64,000 nt of DNA from an uncultured Pelagibacteraceae bacterium (GTDB taxonomy: Bacteria; Pseudomonadota; Alphaproteobacteria; Pelagibacterales; Pelagibacteraceae). Positions 35,096-44,162 of the stretch are shown here, one piece after another (position 1 is the stretch's first letter; each line of letters starts with the position of its first letter). Location: positions 1-64,000 of the forward strand of contig CACFIL010000004.1 of the NCBI GenBank assembly GCA_902566315.1, read 5' to 3'. Under the pieces are notes generated by a model. The model searched no databases. It saw only the letters and a list, made by a program, of their open reading frames with translations, and was not told the DNA's origin. Made by a program: the position numbers and the translations under genes.

Positions 35096-35110
35096 GAACT
35101 TTTATAGAAC
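35096..35110 (+). promoter_or_regulatory. LexA binding site (SOS box) upstream of lexA
   Basis: GAAC-N7-GAAC, the reverse complement of the alphaproteobacterial SOS box GTTC-N7-GTTC, lies 22 bases before the lexA ATG. Its position shows lexA autorepression and places the true start at 35133, downstream of the operator. Confidence 0.88.
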
Positions 35111-35132
35111 ATCTATGTACTTAATTTGTTCT

Positions 35133-35816
35133 ATGTTAACTAAAAAACAAAAAAACCTGCTTCTCTTTATCAACAAAAAGTTGAGATCTACTGGTGTGTC
35201 CCCTTCATACGAGGAAATGAAAGAATCTTTAAATTTAAAATCAAAATCTGGCATTCACAGACTTATTAGTGCATTAGAAGAAAGAGGCTTCATTAAAAGA
35301 CTAGCCCACAAAGCAAGAGCATTAGAAGTAATTAAGTTACCTGAAACTGCATCTGCAAACGATATTTATAACAGTTTTTCTCCAAGCGTTATTAAGGGAG
35401 GACTAGATGAGGAAAATTTAAATAATTCTAACGATACGGAAATCCCTGTTCTTGGGAAAATTGCTGCGGGAACTCCGGTTGAAGCTATACAGAATGAAGT
35501 TTCAAGAATTCCACTGCCAGCAAATATTGAAAAAGATGGAGAATTTTTTGGTTTAAAGGTCCAAGGGGATTCTATGATTGAAGCTGGAATCAATGATGGT
35601 GATACTGTTATTGTCAAAAAAGCAGATACTGCAGATAATGGAAAAATTGTAGTAGCTTTAATTGATGATCATGAGGCTATGTTGAAAAGAATTAGAAGAA
35701 AAGGTAAAACTGTTGCATTAGAAAGTGCAAATAGAAATTACGAAACAAAAATTTTTGGCCCAGATAGAGTGAAAGTTCAGGGAATTCTTGTATCTTTATA
35801 TAGAAACTTTCAGTAA
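35133..35816 (+). CDS. lexA: SOS repressor LexA
   Basis: 227 residues from the ATG at 35133 ([13 protein letters not shown], the normal LexA start); a longer frame from 35091 would run through the SOS box. The N-terminal winged helix-turn-helix (about 1-65; [29 protein letters not shown]) binds DNA. The self-cleavage site is Ala112-Gly113 (KIAAGTPVE), with catalytic Ser147 (GDSMIEAGI) and Lys185 (EAMLKRI). It represses DNA-damage genes until RecA triggers cleavage. It lies between trpC and gltX; moaC, moeA and comEC, often found around here in relatives, are absent. Confidence 0.96.
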   Translation: MLTKKQKNLLLFINKKLRSTGVSPSYEEMKESLNLKSKSGIHRLISALEERGFIKRLAHKARALEVIKLPETASANDIYNSFSPSVIKGGLDEENLNNSNDTEIPVLGKIAAGTPVEAIQNEVSRIPLPANIEKDGEFFGLKVQGDSMIEAGINDGDTVIVKKADTADNGKIVVALIDDHEAMLKRIRRKGKTVALESANRNYETKIFGPDRVKVQGILVSLYRNFQ

Positions 35817-35835
35817 AATAGTCTAAATAAATTCC

Positions 35836-37230
35836 ATGAAAAAAGTAGCAACTAGATTTGCTCCTTCTCCTACCGGTCCTCTTCATATTGGTGGGGTAAG
35901 AACAGCTCTATTTAATTGGTTATATTCAAAAAATAAATCAGGTAAATTTTATTTAAGGATAGAAGATACTGATAAAGAAAGATCTAAGGAAGAACATAAA
36001 ATTCAAATAATTAACTCTCTAGAATGGATGGGAATTAAACACGATGGTGAAGAGTATATTCAATCAAAAATGATTGGTGAACACGTAGCTATTGCTAAAA
36101 AATTATTAAAAAATGGAAATGCCTATAAATGCTTTTGTAGTGCAGAGGAAATAGAGGAACAAAAGAAAAGAGCTAAACAAAAAAAAATTCCTTATGTGTA
36201 TAATCGAAAATGGCGTGATATTTCTGAAGATCAAGTCCCAAAAGATATAAAGCCAGTTATAAGATTTAAAAGTAAAATAGAAGGCACTTCTCTACTAAAA
36301 GACTTAGTTCAAGGAAACGTGGAGATTGAAAATAATACTATTGAGGATTTTGTTATTTTAAGAAATGACGAAACACCAACATATAATTTATCTGCGTCGG
36401 TTGATGATCATAATATGGGAATGACTCATATTATAAGAGGAGATGATCATAAAATTAATACTTTTAAACAAATACAGATATATGAAGCACTAGGATGGGA
36501 TATTCCACAATTTGCTCATATACCTCTTATTCATACAATAGATGGTAAGAAATTATCAAAAAGAGACAATGCCTCAACATTAGAAGATTACTCAAAAATT
36601 GGGATTCTACCTGAATCACTTAGAAATTACCTACTTAGATTAGGATGGTCTTATAAAGATAAGGAAATTTTTAGCTTAGATGAAAGTATAAAATTTTTTG
36701 ATTTAGAAGGAATAGGTAAATCACCTTCAAAACTTGATATGAGTAGAATTCTTTCTATGAATGAATATTACATTAAAAATAGTGAAGAAAATATATTGTA
36801 CAAAAGGTTAAAAGAATATTGCGAGAACTATAAAGATAGAATTCAAGAAGATAAAGAAAATACAATAAAGAGTTCTTTAACATTTTTAAAAAATAAAGCA
36901 AAAACACTTGAGGATATATTTAACAATTCTAAATACATATTAAATGATAAAGTTATTTTTAACGACAATGATAAAGAGCTGATAAACGATGAAGCAAAAA
37001 AAATAATACATTTATTTAAAGAGAAGATTTCAGAATTAGAAATTTTTGACAGAGAAAATTTAGAACAAATCATAAGTGGGTTAATAAAATTGAATAATAC
37101 AAATTTTAAGGGCATTGGGCAGCCATTACGAATAATGTTAACAGGATCTAAATTTGGTCCAGGAATATATGATATAATATTATCTCTTGGAAAAAACGAG
37201 GTAATAAAAAGATTAGGAAATATAGGATAA
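35836..37230 (+). CDS. gltX: Glutamyl-tRNA synthetase
   Basis: 464-residue class I synthetase charging tRNA-Glu. HIGH region: RFAPSPTGPLHIGGVRTALFNW (residues 5-26, shown in two motifs PTGPLHIGG and RTALFNW). KMSKS equivalent: DGKKLSKRDNASTLEDY. The helical anticodon-binding domain occupies the last third. Its 3' end overlaps the convergent lpxB by 18 bases. Alphaproteobacteria often carry two GltX paralogues, one charging tRNA-Gln for transamidation; which this is cannot be told. Confidence 0.96.
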   Translation: MKKVATRFAPSPTGPLHIGGVRTALFNWLYSKNKSGKFYLRIEDTDKERSKEEHKIQIINSLEWMGIKHDGEEYIQSKMIGEHVAIAKKLLKNGNAYKCFCSAEEIEEQKKRAKQKKIPYVYNRKWRDISEDQVPKDIKPVIRFKSKIEGTSLLKDLVQGNVEIENNTIEDFVILRNDETPTYNLSASVDDHNMGMTHIIRGDDHKINTFKQIQIYEALGWDIPQFAHIPLIHTIDGKKLSKRDNASTLEDYSKIGILPESLRNYLLRLGWSYKDKEIFSLDESIKFFDLEGIGKSPSKLDMSRILSMNEYYIKNSEENILYKRLKEYCENYKDRIQEDKENTIKSSLTFLKNKAKTLEDIFNNSKYILNDKVIFNDNDKELINDEAKKIIHLFKEKISELEIFDRENLEQIISGLIKLNNTNFKGIGQPLRIMLTGSKFGPGIYDIILSLGKNEVIKRLGNIG

Positions 37231-38343
37231 AATAATATTTGATGCTTCTTCAGACGAAGAGCTAGGAGAAGTCAAAGTTTCAAGAGTTTTTTTTATTTCA
37301 TCTTTTTGTTTGGAAATTAAATCTGGTTTTTTTAGAAAATAGTAAACACTTTTAAATATTTCATCAGCATTACATTCGGATTGTATCAACTCTGGAATAA
37401 CTTCTTTATTATTGATAATATTTATCATATTAACAAATTTTATATTTAGTAGAAATTTTGCTAAATAAAAATTTATAAAATTCATCTTATAAATAATTAC
37501 TGATGGAATATTCATTTTACACACTTCCAAGGAAACTGTTCCAGATTTTACTACCGCAAAAATTGATTTCTTTAAAACAGCAGTTTTAATTTTATCATCG
37601 CTAATAATTTCTAGATTTTGTATGGACTCTTTTAAAATATAACTCGATATTAGTTCTTTATTTTTATCGGTTGCATGAAATATAAAATTGTAATTAGGAT
37701 CTTTGATATTCATTTTTTTTATAAAATTAATTAGAATTGGCATATGATAAATAATCTCTGAGATTCTACTTCCAGGAAAAATTGATATAGTATTTTTTTT
37801 ATCTAAAAATTGGTCTATTTGGATATTTTTATTAATTTTTTTATCCAACAGAGGGTGACCTACAAATGTATTAGTCAGTTTTTCTTTATCAAAATATTCC
37901 TTTTCAAACTTAAAAAGTAATAAAATATGGTCTAAAAATTCCTTCATTTTCTTAACTCTTCCCTTTCTCCATGCCCAAACTTTGGGTGCAATAAAATGAA
38001 TTATTTTAATTTTTGGATTTTTCTCTTTTACTAATTTTGCTACTCTTAATGTAAAATCTGGACTATCAACACTAAATAAAATATCTGGGTTAAATTTTAA
38101 GATTTCATTAACAGTATCTTTTATTTTACGTTTTATTTTAAAAAAATTTAATAATATGTCGGTAAAAGCTATAAAGGTGATTTCTTTTTGGTCATAGATT
38201 GTCTTTATGCCTAACTTTTCTAAGTTTGCACCACCAACACTTAGAAATTTTAAATCAGTTCTTTTTGTTTTTATTTGTGATATTACCTCAGACGCTAATT
38301 TATCTCCCGAAGGTTCACCTGTAAGAACAAAAATTTTTTTCAT
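37213..38343 (-). CDS. lpxB: Lipid-A-disaccharide synthase
   Basis: 376-residue GT19 enzyme joining UDP-2,3-diacylglucosamine and lipid X. Motifs are VLTGEPSGDKLASEVI, FLSVGGANLEKLGI, SVDSPDFTLRVAK, HFIAPKVWAWRKGRVKKM, FVGHPLLD and FPGSRISEI. It acts on the inner face of the inner membrane. It overlaps lpxI by 4 bases (ATGA) as the last gene of the envelope operon, and its 3' end lies inside the convergent gltX end. Confidence 0.96.
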   Translation of the reverse strand: MKKIFVLTGEPSGDKLASEVISQIKTKRTDLKFLSVGGANLEKLGIKTIYDQKEITFIAFTDILLNFFKIKRKIKDTVNEILKFNPDILFSVDSPDFTLRVAKLVKEKNPKIKIIHFIAPKVWAWRKGRVKKMKEFLDHILLLFKFEKEYFDKEKLTNTFVGHPLLDKKINKNIQIDQFLDKKNTISIFPGSRISEIIYHMPILINFIKKMNIKDPNYNFIFHATDKNKELISSYILKESIQNLEIISDDKIKTAVLKKSIFAVVKSGTVSLEVCKMNIPSVIIYKMNFINFYLAKFLLNIKFVNMINIINNKEVIPELIQSECNADEIFKSVYYFLKKPDLISKQKDEIKKTLETLTSPSSSSEEASNIILSYIS

Positions 38344-39131
38344 ATAGAAATAAGAAAAAGTTTATTTTGATTAGCATATTTAATACAGGCTTCTTTATTT
38401 AATATAATATTTTGATTTGATTTAATAACAATTCCCTTGATTCCAACTTTATTGCAATCTTTAAATGTATCAATTCCTATTGTTGGTAAATCTACCCTTA
38501 AATCTTGTTTTGTTTTAGGTAGTTTTATTAAAATACCTTTTTTTATTTTGGATTTAGTAACAGATTTTATCATTTCTTTTGTGCCTTTTCTTGTTTCTCT
38601 AGAAATAATTTTATTGTCTCTTATAACCACTGCTTGTGTATGATTGTGTGAATTTATCTTTTTTAATTCTTTAATTCCTTTAGCTATCTCTTCCTTTTCA
38701 AATAAAGTTGGTCTAGTTTTTGTATGAATTCCTCTTTTTAGCGTTAATTCTGGGTTAAAGGTATTTAATTTAATAACTGTAATTTTATTTTCAGATAATA
38801 TTTTAATCAATACTTTTAATATTGCCGCGTCACCTTTTTTTGATGCTTTAACTATTCTTGGAATGTAAAATAGCCCTCTTAAGTCTAATTTTAGTTTTGA
38901 TATTTTAGGTTTAACTATATTTCCAGCAAATATAACCTTTTTACATTTTTGTGATTTAATAAGATTTAGAATCTCGCCAAATTTACCTATATTTATAAAA
39001 AAACTATTCTTATTTTTTTTATATTTGTTGTTTTTTGTAAGATCTATGATGAAATATTTTATCTTCTTTTTCTCTATTTTTTTAATAATTTCATTTGGTA
39101 GATCTTTTTCTCCTAAAAAAAGTCCTATCAT
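38340..39131 (-). CDS. lpxI: UDP-2,3-diacylglucosamine diphosphatase LpxI
   Basis: 263-residue LpxI (formerly DUF1009) protein. Motifs are KVIFAGNIVKPKIS, GDAAILKVLIKILSE, the TKTRPTLFEKEEIAKGI block and LPKTKQDLRVDLPTIGIDT. It converts UDP-2,3-diacylglucosamine to lipid X in alphaproteobacteria in place of LpxH. Its place between lpxA and lpxB with 4-base overlaps on both sides confirms the role. Its presence argues against calling the metallophosphoesterase at 2150-2968 an LpxH. Confidence 0.93.
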   Translation of the reverse strand: MIGLFLGEKDLPNEIIKKIEKKKIKYFIIDLTKNNKYKKNKNSFFINIGKFGEILNLIKSQKCKKVIFAGNIVKPKISKLKLDLRGLFYIPRIVKASKKGDAAILKVLIKILSENKITVIKLNTFNPELTLKRGIHTKTRPTLFEKEEIAKGIKELKKINSHNHTQAVVIRDNKIISRETRKGTKEMIKSVTKSKIKKGILIKLPKTKQDLRVDLPTIGIDTFKDCNKVGIKGIVIKSNQNIILNKEACIKYANQNKLFLISI

Positions 39132-39913
39132 TTTTTGTTAAGTGGGAGTGATATTGGTCTTTTTTTGTCTGAATTTATAAAATTAATTATTTTTTTTACA
39201 AATTTATTGTTTTTAATATCATTATTAATTTGTTCTATATTTTCTCTAAAACTTGAATTTTTAAATATCATTTCATAAGCTAGTTGTATTTTTTTTATAT
39301 TATCATTTGAAACTTTCGATCTTCTCAATCCAATAAGATTTAACCCCATTAAATTGTTTCTATTTCCCATTGATAAGCCAAATGGAATAACATCACTCAA
39401 AACTCCAGTCATTCCTCCTATCATTGCAGACTCACCAATCCTAGAAAATTGATGTATCGCACAGCTTCCACCAACTATTGCATTATTTTGAATAATAACG
39501 TGACCACCTACTTGAACGTTGTTAGCTAAAACAATTTCATTTGATATCAAACAATCATGTGCCACATGACAATAAACCATAAATAAATTATTATCACCAA
39601 TTCGAGTTACTCCACCACCTTGTTCTGTTCCAGGATTTATATTTACATACTCTCTAAACTTATTGTTATTACCAATTACCAATGAATTTTTTTCTCCTTT
39701 ATATTTTAGATCTTGTGGAGGAGTTCCAATAGATGAGAAAGGGTATATTTGATTATTTTTTCCTATCTTTGTATTACCAACGATATTTACATGTGAATGT
39801 ATAACTGAGTTTGTTCCTATTTCTACCTCTGGACCTATAATGGAATAAGGTCCTATCTGAACATTTTTCGAGATCTTTGCATTTTTATCAACTATTGCTG
39901 TTTTGTGTATCAC
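39128..39913 (-). CDS. lpxA: UDP-N-acetylglucosamine acyltransferase
   Basis: 261-residue left-handed parallel beta-helix enzyme adding the first hydroxyacyl chain to UDP-GlcNAc. Hexapeptide repeats fill residues 1-190 (ISKNVQIGPYSIIGPEVEIG and so on). The catalytic His lies in NLFMVYCHVAHDCLIS. The C-terminal helical part has LIGLRRSKVSNDNIKKIQ. It lies 55 bases after fabZ and overlaps lpxI by 4. Confidence 0.96.
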   Translation of the reverse strand: MIHKTAIVDKNAKISKNVQIGPYSIIGPEVEIGTNSVIHSHVNIVGNTKIGKNNQIYPFSSIGTPPQDLKYKGEKNSLVIGNNNKFREYVNINPGTEQGGGVTRIGDNNLFMVYCHVAHDCLISNEIVLANNVQVGGHVIIQNNAIVGGSCAIHQFSRIGESAMIGGMTGVLSDVIPFGLSMGNRNNLMGLNLIGLRRSKVSNDNIKKIQLAYEMIFKNSSFRENIEQINNDIKNNKFVKKIINFINSDKKRPISLPLNKK

Positions 39914-39968
39914 AGATAATAAATAACAAATTTAATATTTAATACTTATCAACTATTACTACTGATTA

Positions 39969-40415
39969 TTACTTTCTATCTACAATCGTTGCAGACCACT
40001 GAGCATCTGCCATTTTTTTTTCACCTACAAATGCTGTTCCTTTATATTTCCATACTCTACCGTGCGATCTGACAGCTTCTATATTAAGCTCCAGAGTGCA
40101 ATCTGGAATAACTGGATTTCTAAATCTAGCTTTTTCAATTGTCATTAAGAAAACTAATTTGTTATCATAAGTTGCTTTATCTAGTCCATTTGCTGTTAAT
40201 GCAGCTGCAGCTTGACCGAAAGCTTCTACAATTAAAACACCAGGCATGACAGGCTCTCCTGGAAAATGGCCATTCACAAAAAAACTATCTTTTTTAACAT
40301 TTACAATTGCTGTAGCTGAAAAAAGTTTTTTTATATTTCTTAATTCATCAATTAGAAGCATAGGTTCTCTATGTGGTAAGAGAGCTTTAATTTGATCTTT
40401 ATTTAAATCATTCAT
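39969..40415 (-). CDS. fabZ: 3-hydroxyacyl-ACP dehydratase FabZ
   Basis: 148-residue hot-dog fold dehydratase of fatty-acid elongation. The active-site helix region FFVNGHFPGEPVMPGVLIVEAFGQ holds the catalytic His and Glu; the N-terminus LPHREPMLLIDEL is typical. It sits between lpxD and lpxA, balancing hydroxyacyl-ACP use between phospholipid and lipid A synthesis. It overlaps lpxD by 8 bases. Confidence 0.96.
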   Translation of the reverse strand: MNDLNKDQIKALLPHREPMLLIDELRNIKKLFSATAIVNVKKDSFFVNGHFPGEPVMPGVLIVEAFGQAAAALTANGLDKATYDNKLVFLMTIEKARFRNPVIPDCTLELNIEAVRSHGRVWKYKGTAFVGEKKMADAQWSATIVDRK

Positions 40416-41388
40416 TTATTTTTTGTTCTCTTAAAAATTTTCTAATATTTTTAGCTGGGTATCCCATCACTTTAGTATTTGAAGGAATATTATCAATTAC
40501 TCCACTTCCTCCACCAATTTGCACATTATCTCCTATAGTTAAATGGCCTGAGATTCCTGCTTGTCCCCCAATCATTACCCTATTTCCTATTGTTGAACTA
40601 CCAGCAAATCCAACTTGTCCAGTTATTATACAGTTTTTTCCAATTTTTACATTATGAGCTATATGAACTTGGTTATCCAAAAAAGTACCGTCTCCTATAA
40701 CCGTGTTTGAAAGCGAACCCCTATCAATGGTATTATTACAACCTATTTCTACATTATTTCCAATTATTACTGAACCAATATGTGGATATCTAATATTTGA
40801 CTTTTTTCCTGGAAAAAAGCCAAAACCTTTTTTACCAATGATTGCGCCATCAAGTATGTTTGTTTTATTTCCTATTAAACTATTTTTGATTATTACATTA
40901 TTCCCAATATTACAGTTATCACCTATAATAACATTACTCTCTATAATAGTATTATGCCCTATATAACAATTTTTACCAATTTTAACATTTTCTCCTACAA
41001 GTATATTCTTTCCAAAATTAGATTTTGAATATTTTTTTTTATCAATACTCTTTACTTTAAGATCAAAAATATCTTCCATTGCTTTTGGATAGAATAATGA
41101 GGTAATTTTTGCAACAGCCAGAAGGACGTTTTCTACTTCAATAATTTTAGTTTTTTTTGGTACAAAATCTTTGAATTTATTATTAGTAATTATTAATTTA
41201 GATTTAGTTTTTTTAATTAACTCTTTATATTTCACAGAATGAAAGAAAGAAATATCATTTATATTTGCAGTTCCTAATTCTTTAATATCATTTATATAAA
41301 TATTTTTTTTTTGATTTTTTAAATTTAAAGAAAAAAGAATATCATTTATTTTTATATTTTTTTTTTTTTTAAAAAAAAGATTTGTCAT
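40408..41388 (-). CDS. lpxD: UDP-3-O-acylglucosamine N-acyltransferase
   Basis: 326-residue third enzyme of lipid A synthesis. An N-terminal uridine-binding domain (to about 100) precedes hexapeptide repeats (KIGKNCYIGHNTIIESNVIIG and others). The catalytic His is in DNQVHIAHNVKIGKN. The C-terminal GGGSGVIDNIPSNTKVMGYPA closes the helix. It lies between skp and fabZ. Confidence 0.95.
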   Translation of the reverse strand: MTNLFFKKKKNIKINDILFSLNLKNQKKNIYINDIKELGTANINDISFFHSVKYKELIKKTKSKLIITNNKFKDFVPKKTKIIEVENVLLAVAKITSLFYPKAMEDIFDLKVKSIDKKKYSKSNFGKNILVGENVKIGKNCYIGHNTIIESNVIIGDNCNIGNNVIIKNSLIGNKTNILDGAIIGKKGFGFFPGKKSNIRYPHIGSVIIGNNVEIGCNNTIDRGSLSNTVIGDGTFLDNQVHIAHNVKIGKNCIITGQVGFAGSSTIGNRVMIGGQAGISGHLTIGDNVQIGGGSGVIDNIPSNTKVMGYPAKNIRKFLREQKINE

Positions 41389-41389
41389 T

Positions 41390-41902
41390 TTAAAAGTTTA
41401 ATTTTTCTACATCATTATTTAGCAAGTCAATAATTTGATCTGTAATATCAAGGTTTTTTTTACCAATAATAATATTTTTTTTTGGAATTACTATTGAAAT
41501 TGAATTTAAATCAACAAATTTAGTAATAATTGGATTTAATATTTTAATAATTTTTTTTGTATTATCAATTTTGAATTGTTTCAAATTTTCATATGAAGAT
41601 TGTTTTTCAGATCTATATTTTTGAACCTCTTGAGTTAATATTTTTAACTTATTTTCAAAGTCTTCTTTATTTAAAATGTTTTGTTGAGCTAACAATGTTT
41701 GTTCTTTATTTTTAAGACCATTTTCTATAGCAGTATATTTTTTTTTATACTCTAGTTGTTTACTTTCTATGTGTGAATTTAAAAATTTTCCTACCTTCGA
41801 TGAATTCAGGATAAAATTGATGTCGATATATGCTATTTTGGCCTCAGCAGAAAATGTAAATAAGCTTAGAGTGATAATTATAAAGATTGATTTTATTTTC
41901 AT
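41390..41902 (-). CDS. skp: Skp/OmpH-like periplasmic chaperone
   Basis: 170 residues from the ATG at 41902; a longer frame starting at 41998 would overlap bamA and is rejected because the 41902 start gives a clean signal peptide (KIKSIFIIITLSLFTFSAEA). The mature protein starts KIAYIDINFILNSSKVGK, the OmpH/Skp pattern, followed by a long charged coiled coil (about 45-125). It holds unfolded outer-membrane proteins in the periplasm. It lies 1 base after bamA and 1 base before lpxD. Confidence 0.88.
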   Translation of the reverse strand: MKIKSIFIIITLSLFTFSAEAKIAYIDINFILNSSKVGKFLNSHIESKQLEYKKKYTAIENGLKNKEQTLLAQQNILNKEDFENKLKILTQEVQKYRSEKQSSYENLKQFKIDNTKKIIKILNPIITKFVDLNSISIVIPKKNIIIGKKNLDITDQIIDLLNNDVEKLNF

Positions 41903-41903
41903 T

Positions 41904-44162
41904 TTAAAAAGATGTTCCAATTCTAAATCTAAAAGATTCTGTTTCATCAGTTGACTCTTTGCTAATTGGTATAGCATAAGAAAATGAAAGAGGGCCAATT
42001 ACTGTAAACCAATTTACTGCAATTCCAGTTGATGACCTTATATTGCTTGACTCTAATGAACTATCATAATCTACTTCTCTTAAACTAGCTGCATCAAAAA
42101 ATAAACTAAGATCAATATTTTCATTGCCACTTAAAATATTAGGAATAGTTGAATTTACATTTAAAGCTATTCCAAAATTACCTCCTACGTATTCATCTCC
42201 ATCTTTTGGGCCAATTTTACCACTCTCAAAACCTCTAAGTCGACTACTAGGAATATAGACTCTTCTTGATACCCTAACATCATCATCAATTGAATTGACT
42301 GATTTTAAGAATAACTTTCCTGATAAAACTAGATTGTCAGATATTGAACTATATTTTGATAAATTAATTGTGTTTTCAACAGACAAATCGTCAGAATAAA
42401 TAGGTAATACTTGATTAAAACTTATTTTATGTCCATCTGAAGGTTGATAATTTTGATCGAGTTTATTTAATGTCAAATCATAAGAAAATAAATTTTCTAA
42501 ATAATCACCTTCTTGTTTTTTCTTATGTTCTGATGCGGTTGATGTGGTCTCTAATTTTTCATAATAAGCAGAAATATCTAAATTTACAAAAAAATCATCA
42601 TACTGTTCAAAACCAGTTCCAAATCCAAAACCTGTACGAGTTGTTTTAAATCCACCTGTGCTTAAAAAATCTGATGATGCACTTTCTATTGTAGTATTAA
42701 ACGAACGGTCTGTATTTCTAAAATTTGGATTAACTACAGAAAATCTTCCTTTAATTTCTTCTTCCGAAAGAGATAGATTTGTCGTCAGCCTGATGCCCTT
42801 TCCTAAATAGTTTTTTTCTTTAATACCAGCAGTAATTGTGGCTCCTGATGTTCCTGTTCCTGCGCCAGCAAAAATTTCTCCAGTTGGATTTTCTTCAACA
42901 ACAATATCAATAATTTTTTTTTGATTATCGGTTTCATCAATTTTTGAGTTTGCCTTCACAGACTTAAAAATTCCCCTTGATTTTATTGCATTTATTGATT
43001 TTCTAAGCAGCACCTCATTAAAAGCATCTCCTTCATCTATAATAAGTGAGTTTCTAATTACTTTTTCCTCAGTTACAAAATTTCCAAATATATTAATTTG
43101 CTCTACATAAAATTGCTTTAAATCTTTAAACTTGAAACGTATATTTATTTTATTATTTTTCACAACAGTTGATTCATACTCAGCATTCAAAAAGACATAC
43201 TCTTTTTGTAATATAATTTTATCAATTTCATCCAATATTTTGTTTATAACTTTAGATGAATATTTTTTACCCTTTAATTTTTTTATTTTATTATTTATTT
43301 CTAAAAAATTTTCTTTGTTAAAATTTTCAGATATTTCTATTGATAGTTTATTAAAAAAGAATTTCTGCCCAGCTTCAATATTGAATATTAGTTCAAAATA
43401 CTCATTATTGATATTTTTTGCGTATGAAGATTTAATTTTTACATTGAAATAACCTTTTTGTCGATAATATTTTCTAAGTAACGCTTCGTCTATTTTGATT
43501 TTTCTTTCATTTAGATATTTATTCGAGGATATAAATTTCCAAAATCTACCTTCTTCAGACTTAATTATATTCCGAAGTTTGCTTTCTTTAAATATTTTAT
43601 CTCCTTGAAAGTTTATTTTCTTGATGATAGCTCTTTTGCCTAAGTTAAAGTCATAAACAATATCTACAGAATTATCATCGTTATCAATAATTTTAGTATC
43701 AATTGTTGAAAAATAAAAGCCAGATGCTCTGATTATATTTAGAAGAAAATTATTTTGTTCTAAGATTTTATTTTTTAAATAAGGGTATTTTTCACTTTTT
43801 TTTGTAACATCTGTGAGTTGAGTCAAAATTGACTTATTTTTTACGCCATTAATTCTGATTGATTGTATTATAGGGTTTTCAATTATTGAGATCTTAATTA
43901 TTTTTTTATCTGCTAATATTTTGATATCTTTAAAATAATTTGTTTCGTAAAGTTTTTTAATAGATAAATTTATGTCTTTATTCTCTATATCCTCTCCAAC
44001 TTTTAAACCAGAGAACATAATGATAGTTTCGACTGATAGTCTTTCATTGCCATTAACTTTTATTTCTTCATAAATTTCAGCTTTTAGTGACGAAAATGAC
44101 AATATAATGAAAATAAATACTGCAAGATTAATTTTTTTTATTATATATATAATATCTTTCAT
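41904..44162 (-). CDS. bamA: Outer membrane protein assembly factor BamA
   Basis: 752-residue Omp85 protein. A signal peptide (about 1-28) is followed by five POTRA domains (about 29-420; IYEEIKVNGNERLS starts the first) and a C-terminal 16-strand barrel ending in Phe (FRFRIGTSF). The barrel carries the VxGF-like RLRGFESGKIGP motif of the lid loop. It inserts outer-membrane proteins. It overlaps dxr by 4 bases. The site-2 protease gene rseP, usually between dxr and bamA, is absent. Confidence 0.95.
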   Translation of the reverse strand: MKDIIYIIKKINLAVFIFIILSFSSLKAEIYEEIKVNGNERLSVETIIMFSGLKVGEDIENKDINLSIKKLYETNYFKDIKILADKKIIKISIIENPIIQSIRINGVKNKSILTQLTDVTKKSEKYPYLKNKILEQNNFLLNIIRASGFYFSTIDTKIIDNDDNSVDIVYDFNLGKRAIIKKINFQGDKIFKESKLRNIIKSEEGRFWKFISSNKYLNERKIKIDEALLRKYYRQKGYFNVKIKSSYAKNINNEYFELIFNIEAGQKFFFNKLSIEISENFNKENFLEINNKIKKLKGKKYSSKVINKILDEIDKIILQKEYVFLNAEYESTVVKNNKINIRFKFKDLKQFYVEQINIFGNFVTEEKVIRNSLIIDEGDAFNEVLLRKSINAIKSRGIFKSVKANSKIDETDNQKKIIDIVVEENPTGEIFAGAGTGTSGATITAGIKEKNYLGKGIRLTTNLSLSEEEIKGRFSVVNPNFRNTDRSFNTTIESASSDFLSTGGFKTTRTGFGFGTGFEQYDDFFVNLDISAYYEKLETTSTASEHKKKQEGDYLENLFSYDLTLNKLDQNYQPSDGHKISFNQVLPIYSDDLSVENTINLSKYSSISDNLVLSGKLFLKSVNSIDDDVRVSRRVYIPSSRLRGFESGKIGPKDGDEYVGGNFGIALNVNSTIPNILSGNENIDLSLFFDAASLREVDYDSSLESSNIRSSTGIAVNWFTVIGPLSFSYAIPISKESTDETESFRFRIGTSF

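Noticed and set aside
41903-41998. Extended N-terminus for the Skp gene
   Set aside because: The extension lies inside bamA and would bury a clean signal peptide that starts at 41902.
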